A stretch of DNA of 64,000 nucleotides from contig OY811971.1 of the NCBI GenBank assembly GCA_963681505.1, positions 19,106,369 through 19,170,368 of the forward strand, read 5' to 3'. Source of the DNA: Eunapius fragilis (taxonomy: Eukaryota > Porifera > Demospongiae > Spongillida > Spongillidae). Shown in pieces: positions 1-10,937 of this stretch (position 1 is its first letter; each line of letters begins with the position of its first letter). Under the pieces are notes generated by a model that saw only the letters and a program-made list of their open reading frames with translations, had not been told where the DNA came from and searched no databases. Both the position numbers and the translations under genes were made by a program.

Positions 1-1328
1 CAAACACATGGGGCTGTACATGTATGTGATGGCAGTGTGTTGTGTGTCTTATTTCCTTACCTCCTAGCTCACCATCCCATCTCCCCTCCTTCCCTCCTTC
101 CCTCCCTCCTTCCCTCCTCTCACATGTAGGCAGGTCCCAAATGGTACATCACCAGTCACACCTCTCACCAGCAGTGTGTCCTATTGTGACGGTGAACAGA
201 TGAGTGAGGTAATGGTCCAATGGATAAGGTGAGGAGTAGGGAGGTGGGCATTATATGGAACCAAACCTACAGAACTCATACACACGTAGTCATCAGTTTT
301 CTTTCAAGTTACATTGGCCCTGCAGATACATGTATTAAGTACAGCACCATAATACAATGGCAGTCCAAAGGGGATGATTATACTGGCTGGGGGCACAGGT
401 AACACTGCACACATGCATGTTTTCAAGAGTAGGGCACTGGGATGGGGAGGAGTTGTAGTAAATAAGAGGAATGGTTGTGATTTGTGTATTTGTTTCAGTG
501 TACATATCCATTCCTGCAGCCCATTTCAAAAAGGGTTGACATTGTTCCAGGTCACCAAACACTGGCTAGTTGGAAGATAGCTTATTGGAATGAGGGAGCT
601 ATTCCCTCTGCTCCTATGGTAAAATGGTCAGTGAACGGAGAATGTTGTTATGGTAACATACTGTATATGACTGTGTATTCTTGTAGGTGTACAAGAATGG
701 ACATTGGAAATAAAGGGAAGCTTTGGGTGGTACATATACATGACTGCTTGCCCCTTGTAACCATGGAGACCTTCAATGTCTCCTAACCACCTGCCATGGA
801 CTTTGGTTTGGTACGTACATGTGCATGTGTACTTTGTGGATGTGTGTGCATGTGTGTGTACACATGTAACAGGTATACCATACTGCCAAGATGTATTGGT
901 GATAACCAAGTTGGCGGAAAATGTGTGTATGTGTGCATGTGTGTAGGTGCATGTGTGTATTTATCAGTATATATATATATATATATGTGTATGTGAGCTT
1001 GCGTCTGTGCATGTTTGGTACCTGATAACGTCAGGCACATATGCAAAGGGGAGGTGGTTAGTAACCATGGAAACCTGTAAAATAGCTAATACACTATTTT
1101 AGAGTCTACTGTATGTCCATGTAGGGATGGACGCTAAGTGTTGTGCAGGGGTACTTTATGGGTGTGGCAGGTGACATATACCCCCAGGCTTAGTCTGGTC
1201 CCCAGGCCTTGTACTGTAGCTTGTGACCTCATTCATAATAAACTAGGTTTAGAGTTGTAAAGAATTATTGTGTGCTCATGTGACCTTGATGAGGTCATAC
1301 CTTTTCATGACCTCTGACGGCCTCTGTA
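1..1328 (+). other. Flanking sequence with one exon-like fragment, no complete gene
   Basis: No intact gene is visible. A stretch after a TTTCAG acceptor near 499 reads PISKRVDIVPGHQT in one frame and recurs near 62,270, so it is probably an exon remnant of an unidentified gene that was copied with its surroundings. The rest holds GT-rich simple sequence (830-1000) and non-coding sequence almost identical to 62,400-62,710. Confidence 0.3.
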
Positions 1329-1560
1329 GGGAGTCTTTAACGTACCCATCTTTAACCGATTAAGATTTCCTGTGACCATGTCTCTTAAGTAATCTATCCT
1401 GCACACCACCATTGGCTGCTGCAGTGGTACCACCAGCATGAAGGCTGTGCATGCCAAACATGGCTGGGTCAAAACCAAGCTTTGCTATTTTATCCAACAG
1501 TAACTCCCTTAGTCTAGAGTAACTGAGGCCACCTGTCTTACACAAGCCTTTATATTTCAT
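1329..1560 (-). pseudogene. Tyrosine recombinase C-terminal fragment, decayed
   Basis: On the minus strand the translation matches the C-terminal catalytic part of the DIRS/Crypton-like tyrosine recombinases common in marine invertebrates: FGMHSLHAGGTTAAANGGV, then RLLKRHG, a stop codon, and KDGYVKDS in the same frame. In the family the first motif is H-x-x-R. Here the arginine is histidine (HSLH), and a TAA stop lies before the expected nucleophile tyrosine (KDGY). No N-terminal core-binding half or element termini are visible. It is a dead fragment, and a second copy lies at 62,708-62,940. Confidence 0.72.
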
Positions 1561-2160
1561 ATGGTCTACTCCAGTTATTCTTCATCCTACTACCCCATCC
1601 CCCTTCCCCCCTCCACCCCTAGATGGCCAGCAAGCACTCATGTAAGGTCACCACACATTGCTGAACCATTGTGCTGGTCACTGACCAATGGGTAACCATC
1701 AACAGCTCCTGAGTACATGTAAGCCTTGGTTGGAGGAATGTAGCTGAGTGGAAGGAACCATACAATGTATGTAACGTTATCACTGAATCCATCAAGGTCA
1801 CATCCCCCCACCCTTGAAGATGTACTTGGAGTGACCATGTGGTGTCACCAAACACTTCATCATATGGTGATCCCAATTTCTATCGGACCGCCATAGTGTA
1901 GCACTTCTGCTGAAGGTGAGTATTTTTATATGGTGGTTTACTATTTGTATGTGTTGTGTGTACTATGGGGATGGTGTATAAGGAGATGTACATGGGGAGG
2001 AGGGGGAGGGTAGGGGGTGTGGTTTGGCTGGTGGTGTGATGTCTCACCTCCAGCTGTGCACACTAATAACGCAGTATGTTTTTGAAATGGTTTACAGTAC
2101 ATGTACCTGCACATGTACTTATACCTTGAAATATTTTGCACAACATAACCCTCCTCGCTG
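1561..2160. other. Non-coding flank with a small exon-like end
   Basis: No gene is recognised. Near 1,889-1,915 there is a partial copy of the 39-nt exon-like segment ending in CTGAAG followed by a GTGAGT donor, seen more fully at 24,823 and 57,796. The downstream 200 bases recur at about 25,815-26,000 and 63,300-63,480. Confidence 0.3.
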
Positions 2161-2475
2161 ATGTCCCCCTTCCCTCCCCTCTCCCCCTCCCCCTCTTTCC
2201 TTCTCTCCCCCTCTTCACCTCCCTCCCCACCTCCTCCCTCCTCTCTGTCCCCTTCCCTCCTCTTTGCCCTCCCCTCCGTCCCTCCCTCCCCTATGTCCCT
2301 CCCACCCCCTCGGTCCCTCCCCTCCCCTCTGTCCCTCCCCTCCTTCCCTCCCCTCCTTCCCTTCCCTCTGTCCCTCCCCTCCCTCCCCTCTGTCCCTTCC
2401 CTCCCTCCTCTCCCTCCCTCTTCTCCCTCCCCTCTTCCCCCTCCCCTCCCCTCTTCCCCCTCCCTCTCTTTCTCT
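2161..2475. repeat. Polypyrimidine (C/T) tract
   Basis: About 315 bases of almost pure C and T on the plus strand, built from CCCTCCCT-like units. Open frames on both strands here are low-complexity artefacts. Such homopurine-homopyrimidine DNA can form triplex or, on the G-rich strand, quadruplex structures. That is known behaviour of this sequence class and is not shown here. Confidence 0.9.
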
Positions 2476-2545
2476 GCACATTTGCTTAATATAAAATGGT
2501 ACCCACCTCCTTATTTCCTAATTTCTTGTCTCTCTCTCATCACAG

Positions 2546-2696
2546 GACAGTAGCCATCAATATGGACACATCACTCCTCCCCACCAGTGTGCCCACCACC
2601 ACACTCTGGAGGGTCTGCCTATAGGATGGGGGAGGTGGCCCAGTGTGTCCCCCTCCCTTCCTACACTGCAGGGGGATTGGTCAGGTCTATTGTCAC
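2546..2696 (+). other. 151-nt exon-like repeat, copy 1
   Basis: A 151-nt segment sits between a CATCACAG acceptor and a CAC/GTAAGG donor, always downstream of a polypyrimidine tract. One frame is fully open (starts DSSHQYGH). A second frame gives the protein-like GGSAYRMGEVAQCVPLPSY but has a TAG near its start. Four copies of identical length occur in the window (also at 5,227, 26,262 and 29,331). I do not recognise the product. It may be an exon of a gene broken up by duplication. Confidence 0.35.
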
Positions 2697-2783
2697 GTAA
2701 GGGGACTTGCCTGCTGCCGGCTGAATCTATAAATTAATTTCCATGGCGATGGAGGGCTCCATAATTGTCCACCTCTTCCCCAG

Positions 2784-2960
2784 GCCTGAACTGTTACCTT
2801 GGAGGGAAAGGGATACCTATTCACTGTGTGGGCACTCCTACAGTAGGTGCTACCTGGTGTACTTCAGGAGGTCTACCACCATGCTATAGAACTTGGTCAC
2901 CAATGCACTATTGCAAGATGGCACTCTCCCATCATGAGGGAGCTATCCACGTCCACAGAC
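2784..2960 (+). other. Exon-like fragment with CGHSYSRCYLVY frame
   Basis: Follows a CTTCCCCAG acceptor. One frame reads WRERDTYSLCGHSYSRCYLV and continues to a TAG after STTML. Copies at 5,458 and 29,569 carry small deletions in the same region. Product not recognised. It lies about 90 nt after the 151-nt exon-like unit and probably belongs to the same unknown, now fragmented, gene. Confidence 0.3.
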
Positions 2961-3165
2961 CAACCCAACATGTGATTTCATAATTCATCATGGCATGTAC
3001 ATGTATGTGTGTTTATGTGTGTGTGTATGTGTATGTGTGTTGGGTACATGTACCTGAGATCAGGTCAGTGGCATGTACAGTATAGGGGGCGGGGTTAGTA
3101 ACCAAGGAAACCTGCAAAATAGCTAATCCACTAGGTGGATAACCACACCCCCTGTGTATGCCCAG

Positions 3166-3298
3166 GAAGGTGATGAGGTACATGTATATCTTACACCATG
3201 TGTGGTGTGTGTCCAGGCTGCTCCATGTAACCAATGAGCTGACTGTACTAGGGGATGGGTGCCATATCAACACTGATGTGATTGGGGCATTTTGTGGG
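3166..3298 (+). other. 133-nt exon-like segment, copy 1
   Basis: Bounded by a TGCCCAG acceptor and a GT donor. The open frame of 44 codons reads KVMRYMYILHHVWCVSRLL and onward, and looks protein-like. An equal-length copy is at 61,433-61,565 and a truncated one at 26,687-26,741. The product is not recognised. Confidence 0.35.
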
Positions 3299-3357
3299 GT
3301 GGATTAATAAGCTGCCGCAAATTTGAATAACCCTATTCACAGTTTTTATTATTATGT

Positions 3358-3388
<31 letters not shown>

Positions 3389-4009
3389 CCCAACAGAACA
3401 GTTGTGTGCTGGACATATAACTTATAATTGTGTGTATGTTATGACTGATATTATCATGCGTGAATTTGAGGGGGTAGCCTAGACATACAACTTATGACTG
3501 ATATTCAAGTTACCATGCGTTGTTTTGAGGGGGGAGGTGGTGATGGTGTGGTCAGGGGATAGGAAGGAGTCATTAGCTGGTTTGAATGGCATGACATCTG
3601 GCCATACAGACCAATGAAGTTGTTACCTTGACTGTTGGGTGGGGTATGTTAGGTGGAGTGGGAGGGGTATGTGATGAGGCCACACCCACCAGGTGTGGTC
3701 AGTGGCAACACTCTGTATGCTGTCATCATAGTTGGTGATGTTTGAAGAACTAGGGTGGAGGTATCAGGCAGGCCTGGGAGAGTGTATGTCATGACGTACA
3801 TGTACATGTATGTCCCCAGGCCTAGTATGGTCCCCAGGCCTAGTATGGTCCCCAGGCCTAGTATGGTCCCCAGGCCTCGTACTGTAGCTAATAGACCTCA
3901 TTCATCATTTAGAGCTGTGTGTGCTCATGTGACCTTGTGATAATTTTTCATATGCCGTCTTCATAACATTATTCATACTCCCAGTTATCATGTATCCTAT
4001 GGTAACCCA
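3299..4009. other. Non-coding stretch with GT microsatellite
   Basis: No gene seen. It includes a (GT)n run at about 3,356-3,388 and three direct copies of a 15-bp CCCAGGCCTAGTATG-like unit at 3,820-3,880. Block B has lost most of this stretch and has unrelated sequence in its place (26,742-28,122). Confidence 0.6.
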
Positions 4010-5155
4010 TCCCCCTCCCTCCCTCTTCCCCCTCCCCTCCCCTCCCCTCATCCCCCTCCCCTCCCCTCGTCCCCCTACCCCTCTTGCCCCTCCCCTCGTC
4101 CCCCTTCCCCTACCCCTCTTCCCGCTCCCCCTCCCCTCCCCCCCTCCCCTCCCTCCTCCCCCTTCCCCTCTTCCCACTCCCCCTCTTCCCCCTCCCCTCC
4201 CCTCTTCCCCCACCCCTACCCTCCCCTCCCCTCCCCTCTTCCCCCTCCCCTCCCTTCTTCCCCCTCCCCTCCCCTCTTCCCCCTCCCCTCCCCTCTTCCC
4301 CTCCCCTCCCCTCCCCCCTTTCCCCTCCTTCCCTCTTCCCCCTCCCTCCCCTCTTCCTCCTCCTTCCCCCTCCCTCCTCTCCCCTCTTCCAAGTCCCCTC
4401 CCCTCTTCCCCTCCCCTCTTCCCCTCCCCTCTTCCCCTCCCCTCTCCCCTCTTCCCCCTCCCTCCCCTCTTCCCCCTCTCCTCCCCTCTTCCCCTCCCCT
4501 CCCCTCTCCCCTCCCTCTCCCCTCTTCCCCTCCCTCCCCTCTTCCCCCTCCTTCCCCTCTTCCCCCTCCCTCCCCTCTTCCCCCTCCCTCCCCTCTTCCC
4601 CCTCCCCTCCCCTCTTCCCCTCTTCCCCTCCCCTCCCCTCTTCACCCTCCCTTCTTCCCCCTCCCCTCTTCCCCCTCCCCTCTTCCCCCTTCCCTCCCCT
4701 CTCCCCTCCCTCTCCCCTCTTCCCCTCCCTCCCCTCTTCCCCCTCCTTCCCCTCTTCCCCCTCCCTCCCCTCTTCCCCCTCCCTCCCCTCTTCCCCTCCC
4801 CTCCCCTCTTCCCCTCCCCTCCCCTCTTCCCCCTCCCCTCCCCTCTTCCCCTCCCCTCCCCTCTTCCCCTCCCCTCCCCTCTTCCTCCTCCCCTCCCCTC
4901 TTCCCCCTCCCCTCCCCTCTTCCCCCTCCCCTCCCCTCTTCACCCTCCCCTCTTCCCCTCCCCTCCCCTCTTCCCAGTCCCCTCCCCTCTTCCCCTCCCC
5001 TCTTCCCCTTCCCTCTTCCCCTCCCCTCTTCCCCTTCACTCTTCCCCTCCCCCTTTCCCCTCCCTCCCCTCTTCCCCCTCCCCTTCCCTCTTCCCCTTCC
5101 CCTCCCCTCTTTCCCCTCCCCTCTGCCCCTTTCCTCCCTTTTTCCCCTCTTTCTC
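4010..5155. repeat. Long polypyrimidine tract (about 1.15 kb)
   Basis: Over 1.1 kb of nearly pure C/T on the plus strand, made of irregular CCCCTCCCCTCTTCC units. It creates 360-414-codon proline/serine/leucine ORFs on plus and glycine/arginine/glutamate ORFs on minus that are compositional shadows. The counterpart in block B is 28,187-29,263. Confidence 0.93.
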
Positions 5156-5226
5156 TGCACGTTTGATTAACATAAAATGGTACCCACCTCCTTATTTCTT
5201 TATTTCTTCTCTCTCTCTCATCACAG

Positions 5227-5377
5227 GACAGTAGCCATAAATATGGACACATCACTCCTCCCCACCAGTGTACCCACCATCACACTCTGGAGGGTCTGCC
5301 CATAGGATGGGGGAGGTGGCCCAGTGTGTCCCCCTCCCTTCCTACACTGCAGGGGGATTGGCCAGGTCTATTGTCAC
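5227..5377 (+). other. 151-nt exon-like repeat, copy 2
   Basis: Same 151-nt unit as at 2,546, with intact acceptor and GTAAGG donor, directly after the long polypyrimidine tract. Product not recognised. Confidence 0.35.
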
Positions 5378-5457
5378 GTAAGGGGACTTGCCTGCTGAGG
5401 CTATAAATTAATTTCCATGGCGATGGAGGGCTCCATAATTGTCCACCTCTTCCCCAG

Positions 5458-5660
5458 GCCTAAACCTATACCTTGTAGGGAAAGGGATACCTATTCACTG
5501 TGTGGGCACTCCTAGGTGCTACCTGGTGTACTTCAGGAGGTCTACCACCATGCTATAGAACTTGGTCGACCAATGCACTATTGCAAGATGGCACTCTCCC
5601 ATCATGAGGGAGCTATCCACGTCTGCAGACCAACCCAACATGCGATTTCATCTTTTATTG
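5458..5660 (+). other. Exon-like fragment, second copy
   Basis: Copy of the 2,784 fragment after a CTTCCCCAG acceptor. A deletion near 5,514 removes bases present in the first copy, so it is probably not a working exon. Confidence 0.25.
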
Positions 5661-6087
5661 GATGTCTTAAAATGTAAGTCCATTGGTCGTGTGTGTACAT
5701 TGTGTGTATGTATGCACAAAATGCAGTGTGCACTTGTTGGGTGGGATAATGGTGGGAAGGTTGTATGTGTCATAATGTGTTTGGTATGTGTTTACGTACA
5801 TGTACATGTGCACACAACACATACATGTATGTTAAAGCTAGATAGCCAGCCACCCTCCTGGTCATAAGTCTGGTGTGGAGATGGCCATCCTCCTGGTCAT
5901 AGGTCATGTAGATGGAACAATATCCAAAGATTTGTTGTTTTTGTAAATTTACAGGCCTCTGTGTAATGCTTTCTGTATGGTTTGTTATAACAGCTGGAAT
6001 AATCTACTAATATAATATTAATTCATTTATGTGCATTTAACTAACATGGGGGCGGGGCACCTTGCATGTCACCTTGGCTGTACCTAG
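5661..6087. other. Non-coding upstream of FAM50 fragment A
   Basis: I see no coding signal here, and no exon for the missing FAM50 N-terminus. The block is nearly identical to 29,780-30,190. Confidence 0.6.
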
Positions 6088-6534
6088 TGAAGAGGAGAGG
6101 AAGCAAACCAAGAGAGGAGCCAGAGGTGGAGGTGTGCTGTCCTTTGACTTTGACGGGGACGATGAGGAAGAGGAGAGGGGAGGAGGTGGAGGGAAGGAAG
6201 AGGACAAAGAGAAGGCTGAGGGTACAACACTGCTTCAGTTCTGTGAGCTTACCCCTATCCGTCTCTCCCTCCTGCACCCCTCCCTTCATAGACTCTCCTC
6301 CATCTTTCAAGAAGAAGAAGATGACCAAGAACCCCACTGTGGACACCTCCTTCCTCCCTGATAAGGAGCGGGAGGTCAGTGTGGCCCCGCCCCCTAGCAC
6401 CCCCTAGTGGTGACCTGGGATGTTAGATCTCTCCTTACAGGAGGCAGAGCAGCAGGAGAGAGAACGTCTGAGGAAGGAGTGGTTGGAGAAACAAGAGAAG
6501 ATCAAGAGTGAGTGTGTGATACCCTTATAGGGGA

Positions 6535-7165
6535 GTGCTATGTGGAGGTGTGCTAAGTGAAGAGGAGTGTACTGTGGAGGTGTGTACTGTATGGAGGTGT
6601 TTGCTATGTGAAGGTGTGTATTATGAGGAGGTGTGCTATGTGGAGGTGAGTGCCTCCTCATAGTACACATCTCCACATAGCACACACCTCCATACTGGCT
6701 CCACATACTACACACCTCCGCCACACACCTCCACATGCCACACACCTTCACATAGCACACCTCCACATAACGTACATGTACCTCAACATACCACACACCT
6801 CGATAGCTGTGTGTGCTGTGTGGAAGTGTGTTCTGTGTGGATGTGTTATGTGGAAGTGTGTACTATATGGAGGTGTGTGCTATGTGGAGGTGTATACTGT
6901 GTGGACGTGTGTTTGATGTGGAGGTGTGTGCTATGTGGAGGTGTGTGCTATGTCCTAATAGCACACACCTCCACATAGCACACCCTCCACATAGCACAGA
7001 CCTCTCACAGTACCTTCAGTGCAGTGTGTGTGCTGAACTATGCGGAGGTGTGTTATGTGGAAATTTGCTTTTCTGGAGGTGTGTTCTATCTATATGGAAG
7101 TGTGTGCTATTTGGAGTTCTGTGCTGTGTGGAGGTGTGTGTTGTGGATGTGTGGGCTGTTTGGGT
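6535..7165. repeat. 17-bp minisatellite in both orientations, copy A
   Basis: Irregular array of a CTATGTGGAGGTGTGTG-like unit in a FAM50 intron, with stretches of the reverse complement (6,655-6,800 and 6,960-7,010) inside it. The array can therefore fold back on itself. Block B has a longer, cleaner version at 30,640-31,440. Confidence 0.8.
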
Positions 7166-7511
7166 GTGCATTGTCAGGGTTCGTACAGAATTAAATCATT
7201 CAATAAATGGAAGTTAATTAAAAACTTTTGATAAATTATTTAGGCTTTGCCTCGTGTCGCCTTAGTCTTTTAACCCCTCCCCACCCCAATATCTGAATGC
7301 ATTGCTTCCCTGCATGTATATCTACATGTACATTATAACGTACTACAGGCCTGGGGATGAGATAGTGTAACTGTTGTGTACAAGCTATTGGTATGTAATG
7401 GTTTGCTCTGATGTGCACATGTATTATAAAGTATATACACGTGTGGTTTAAACATTATTAGCATTAAGATGACCACATTAATATGTGTACGTGCCCTGCT
7501 TGTGGAGGTGT

Positions 7512-7674
7512 TTGTTGTTATGTGGTGGTCTTCCCCTCAACCCCTGTGTTGTTATGTGGTGGTCTCCCCCTCAACCCCTGTGTTGTTATGTGGTGGTCTT
7601 CCCCTCAACCCCTGTGTTGTTATGTGGTGGTCTTCCCCTCAACCCCTGTGTTGTTATGTGGTGGTCTTCCCCTT
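7512..7674. repeat. 34-bp minisatellite, about 5 units
   Basis: Tandem units beginning GTTGTTATGTGGTGGTCTTC in the FAM50 intron just before the exon at 7,694. Hydrophobic CCYVVV-type ORFs across it are artefacts. The B copy has about 12 units. Confidence 0.9.
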
Positions 7675-7729
7675 ATGTGTTGCCTTTATGTAGATAAGGA
7701 TATTGACATCACCTACAGTTACTGGGATG

Positions 7730-8412
7730 CAGGAACAATTATAACGGCCGGACACCGGACATTTGTCCGGCCAATTTAGTCAATTGTCCGGCGGTCAATT
7801 AACCATCCGGACAAAATGGCCGGACAAAAACGCGTAAGTGATTTTGATACTGGAAGCAGTGATAGCCCTGGTCCTACCTGTAAAAAAACACCTAAGTGAC
7901 AAGTAACGAAAGCAACCTTCGATAGATGGCAACAAGATAATGATCACGATCACCAAACGCTCGTCTGGCTTTGTTGTGAACTGGAACGCGATAATGTCCA
8001 CGTAGCTGTTTTGCTACGTGATGCGCGCAAGCGCCACAAGGACAGCATTGTATCGTTGCGAAACTTCCAGATGACCTGGATTACTGGTACTATTAGGGGG
8101 CGTCTCCGAACTATTTTGGTAAAGTTAACATCATTATGACGTTGGGGGGGGGGGGGGGGTGTTCAGGCTCGTGACGTTTCTGACCAAATAAAATGGCGGC
8201 CAGCCTCCCAAAACCAATGATATTATGAGGGGGGGGGGGGGGGGGGGGGGGTTATAATAAAACAAAATAGTTTGGAGACGCCCCCTTAATTTAATGTTTT
8301 GTGTCTACGTACTAAAAAATAAATGACCCGCCATTTTTGAAACATGTCTGGGCAAACACACCTACCCCTTGACATTTGTCTGGCCATCCCAAAAAAGTTA
8401 TAATTGTCCCTG
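7730..8412. mobile_element. 683-bp hAT-like non-autonomous DNA element
   Basis: Inserted in a FAM50 exon that is uninterrupted in copy B, so both ends are exact. Termini are CAGGAACAATTATAAC and the inverted CAGGGACAATTATAAC. The flanks carry a 5-bp duplication, GGATG (7725-7729 and 8413-8417). Subterminal TGTCCGG/TGTCTGG motifs are repeated in both orientations. No transposase frame is present. CAGG ends, a short duplication and subterminal repeats point to the hAT superfamily (5-bp group), but this is inferred from ends alone. Confidence 0.85.
8096..8285. mobile_element. 190-bp Harbinger-like MITE nested in the hAT-like element
   Basis: Terminal inverted repeats of 23 bp, starting GGGGGCGTCTCC, with one mismatch (8096-8118 and 8263-8285). 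They are flanked by TTA on both sides (8093-8095 and 8286-8288), the three-base duplication typical of PIF/Harbinger. The interior has two long G runs (about 8,143-8,158 and 8,229-8,251). Confidence 0.82.
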
Positions 8413-8707
8413 GGATGGCTCGGGTCATCGTAAGCATGTGCAGGGGAGAGAGAACATGTGCACGTGAGTAGGTGTGGTCTAAGTAGATGTACATGTTAGG
8501 GTGTGTGGTCTGGGAACATGTGCTGCTTGTGAGGGTGTGTTCAGGGTTTTCCCTTGTTGCCTTCAGATGAAAAAAGGTGACACCATACGAATGTTTCTTC
8601 AGAAATGCCTTGAAAGCCTGAGAAAGGACTTTTCAGAGCTGAGGTATGTAACAAGCATTGCTACCAGTTCCCATCGCCATGGCGATGTGTTTTAATGTCT
8701 ATTCTAC

Positions 8708-9050
8708 CAGGGGTACATTTGTCTACCGCTGTGTACAGAAAGTAAATTTATTCACATTCTGCCAGTTTAACATTCCTTTTACACTTGACGGTACGTCCTC
8801 GTTGTACAGTTCCTTTAGAACTTGGCCCAAAATTGCCAAAGGTATAATTCTTTTTCTTTATACTAACTACACGTGTCACGGTGAAATAGCTTTACCTTGA
8901 AGCTCTGACTTGGAACCAAAGAAAAAGAATTATACCTTGGCAATTTTGGGCCAAGCTCTAAAGAAACTGTACAAAGAGCACGTACTGTCAAATGTTAATG
9001 TGAATAAATTTGTTTTCTGCACAATGCTGTAGACAAATGGAGACACCCTG
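8708..9050. mobile_element. Hairpin MITE in FAM50 intron, copy A
   Basis: Two arms of roughly 140 bases are inverted copies, for example GGCCCAAAATTGCC at about 8,825 and its complement near 8,945, and TTTATTCACAT with its complement near 9,005. Ends read CAGGGG and CACCCTG. The same element is at 32,810-33,153, so it was there before the block duplication. Confidence 0.75.
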
Positions 9051-9910
9051 TACGTTAGAAAATGATTGATCAGCGTTCATGTTGATTGCACAGGCATGTT
9101 GAAGGCTCCAGGGCACTTATGGCATTATGGGTAGGGTAAAAATATTCTAAAGGTTTAATTCCAGCTATGCAACTACTGTCACCAATTAGTGCAGTTGTCA
9201 TCGTCAATGCACACACGCACACACATGATGGCGTTATGTTTTTTCCTTCCACTGAACATCAGGGCAGCTGGTCCAGACAGTCTTATTTATGTGAAGGAAG
9301 ACCTGATCATTCCTCAGGTACTGGGCGTGGTGAAGGATAGCCACGCCCCCTGATCATCTTGTCCCCATTCCATGCAGCATCATTCTTTCTATGACTTCAT
9401 AGTCACAAAGGCTAGGGGCAAGAGTGGTGAGTGATGGTGGGACCAATGGTGAGGGGGTGGGGTCAGGTCATTAGTCAGGTGACTTTCCATCACCCAGGTC
9501 CTCTCTTTAGCTTTGATGTCCACGAGGATGTAAGGATGGTGAACGATGCCAGCCTTGAGAAGGATGAGGTCTGCTTGGGACTGGGGAGGAGGTGTATATA
9601 AGGGGAGGAACTGGTGTATGTCATGGAGGTCATAATAACCTTTTTACCCTTACATGTACCTCTTCCCTTATCTGAGTGTATCCCTCTTCCCTTACCTGAG
9701 TGTATCCCTCTTCTTTCCATGGCAACAGTCTCATGCAGGCAAGGTGTGTCTAAGGAGCTGGTATGAACGCAACAAACATATCTTTCCCGCCAGTCGGTGG
9801 GAACCGTATGACCCAACTAAGAACTGGGATAAATACCCGGTATGTGCATTTAACCGCTATAATTATTGTACATGTATGTCTATATGCATGTACATGTGTA
9901 TGGGATCATG

Positions 9911-10104
9911 GCAGCGAAAAGGGACCTAGCTCATAATTATTTCATATTCAAAGAGACACCTATGTCCTCTACAACTTCTTTCTTACGTACTGGAAAATAG
10001 TCTGTCCATCATGGGGCCTCATTTTTAATAATGCGTACATTTTAATAGCAATCATCAACTTTGATGCTCCTTCCTTGAAAATGCGCTAGGTCCCTTTTCC
10101 CTGC
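9911..10104. mobile_element. 194-bp MITE with AAAAGGGACCTAGC ends, copy A
   Basis: Terminal inverted repeats of 20 bp, GCAGCGAAAAGGGACCTAGC against GCAGGGAAAAGGGACCTAGC with one mismatch. It sits in the last FAM50 intron directly before a tetranucleotide array. No coding capacity. Counterpart at 34,069-34,263. Confidence 0.78.
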
Positions 10105-10268
10105 ATGTATGTACACATGTATGTATGTATGTATGTATGTATGTATGTATGTATGTATGTATGTATGTATGTATGTATGTATGTATGTATGTATGTATGT
10201 ATGTATGTATGTATGTATGTATGTATGTATGTATGTACGCATGTATGTATGTACGCATGTATGTATGT
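10105..10268. repeat. (ATGT)n microsatellite, about 40 units
   Basis: Almost perfect ATGT tandem array with a few CG interruptions at the end. Block B has a shorter version at 34,264-34,353. Tyr-Val-Cys-Met ORFs over it are artefacts. Confidence 0.97.
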
Positions 10269-10505
10269 GTGGTTTAATACCTATTGTCACCTTTAGATTG
10301 CTGACAAGGATAATGACTGATGTATTCATCTTGGCGATGGACTTTCTATTAGAACATTCACTGCACACAACAGTGAACACACACTTGTATATTGGTATAA
10401 GTTATTTGTTTACTATGCAGCTGCCTCCTCCTCTGTTGTTCTTATCTGCAGATCTTCAAAAAACAAAATGACCAATTTTGTCATTTATTTGCCAAGAAGC
10501 CAATG

Positions 10506-10937
10506 GAGCTCACACAGGGTGGTTCATTGGAGCTCACACAGGGTGGTTCATTGGAGCTCACACAGAGTGGTTCATTGGAGCTCACACAGGGTGGTTCATT
10601 GGAGCTCACACAGGGTGGTTCATTGGAGCTCACACAGAGTGGTTCATTGGAGCTCACACAGAGTGGTTCATTGGAGCTCACACAGGGTGGTTCATTGGAG
10701 CTCACACAGGGTGGTTCTTTGGAGCTCACACAGGGTGGTTCATTGGAGCTCACACAGGGTGGTTCATTGGAGCTCACACAGAGTGGTTCATTGGAGCTCA
10801 CACAGGGTGGTTCATTGGAGCTCACACAGGGTGGTTCATTGGAGCTCACACAGGGTGGTTCATTGGAGCTCACACAGGGTGGTTCATTGGAGCTCACACA
10901 GGGTGGTTCATTGGAGCTCACACAGGGTGGTTCATTG
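10506..10937. repeat. 24-bp minisatellite, 18 units, copy A
   Basis: Eighteen head-to-tail units of GAGCTCACACAGGGTGGTTC plus four bases, varying mainly at CAGGG/CAGAG. Because 24 is divisible by three, several frames are open on both strands. In copy A it is in frame with the stop-less last FAM50 exon and would encode ELTQGGSL repeats. Confidence 0.97.

Noticed and set aside
3990..5234. 414-codon plus-strand ORF and 381-codon minus-strand ORF
   Set aside because: Both are products of the polypyrimidine tract (proline/serine/leucine or glycine/arginine/glutamate only), and all frames are equally open.
10506..10937. CRISPR-like array
   Set aside because: Units are directly abutting 24-bp tandem repeats without unique spacers, in a eukaryotic genome.
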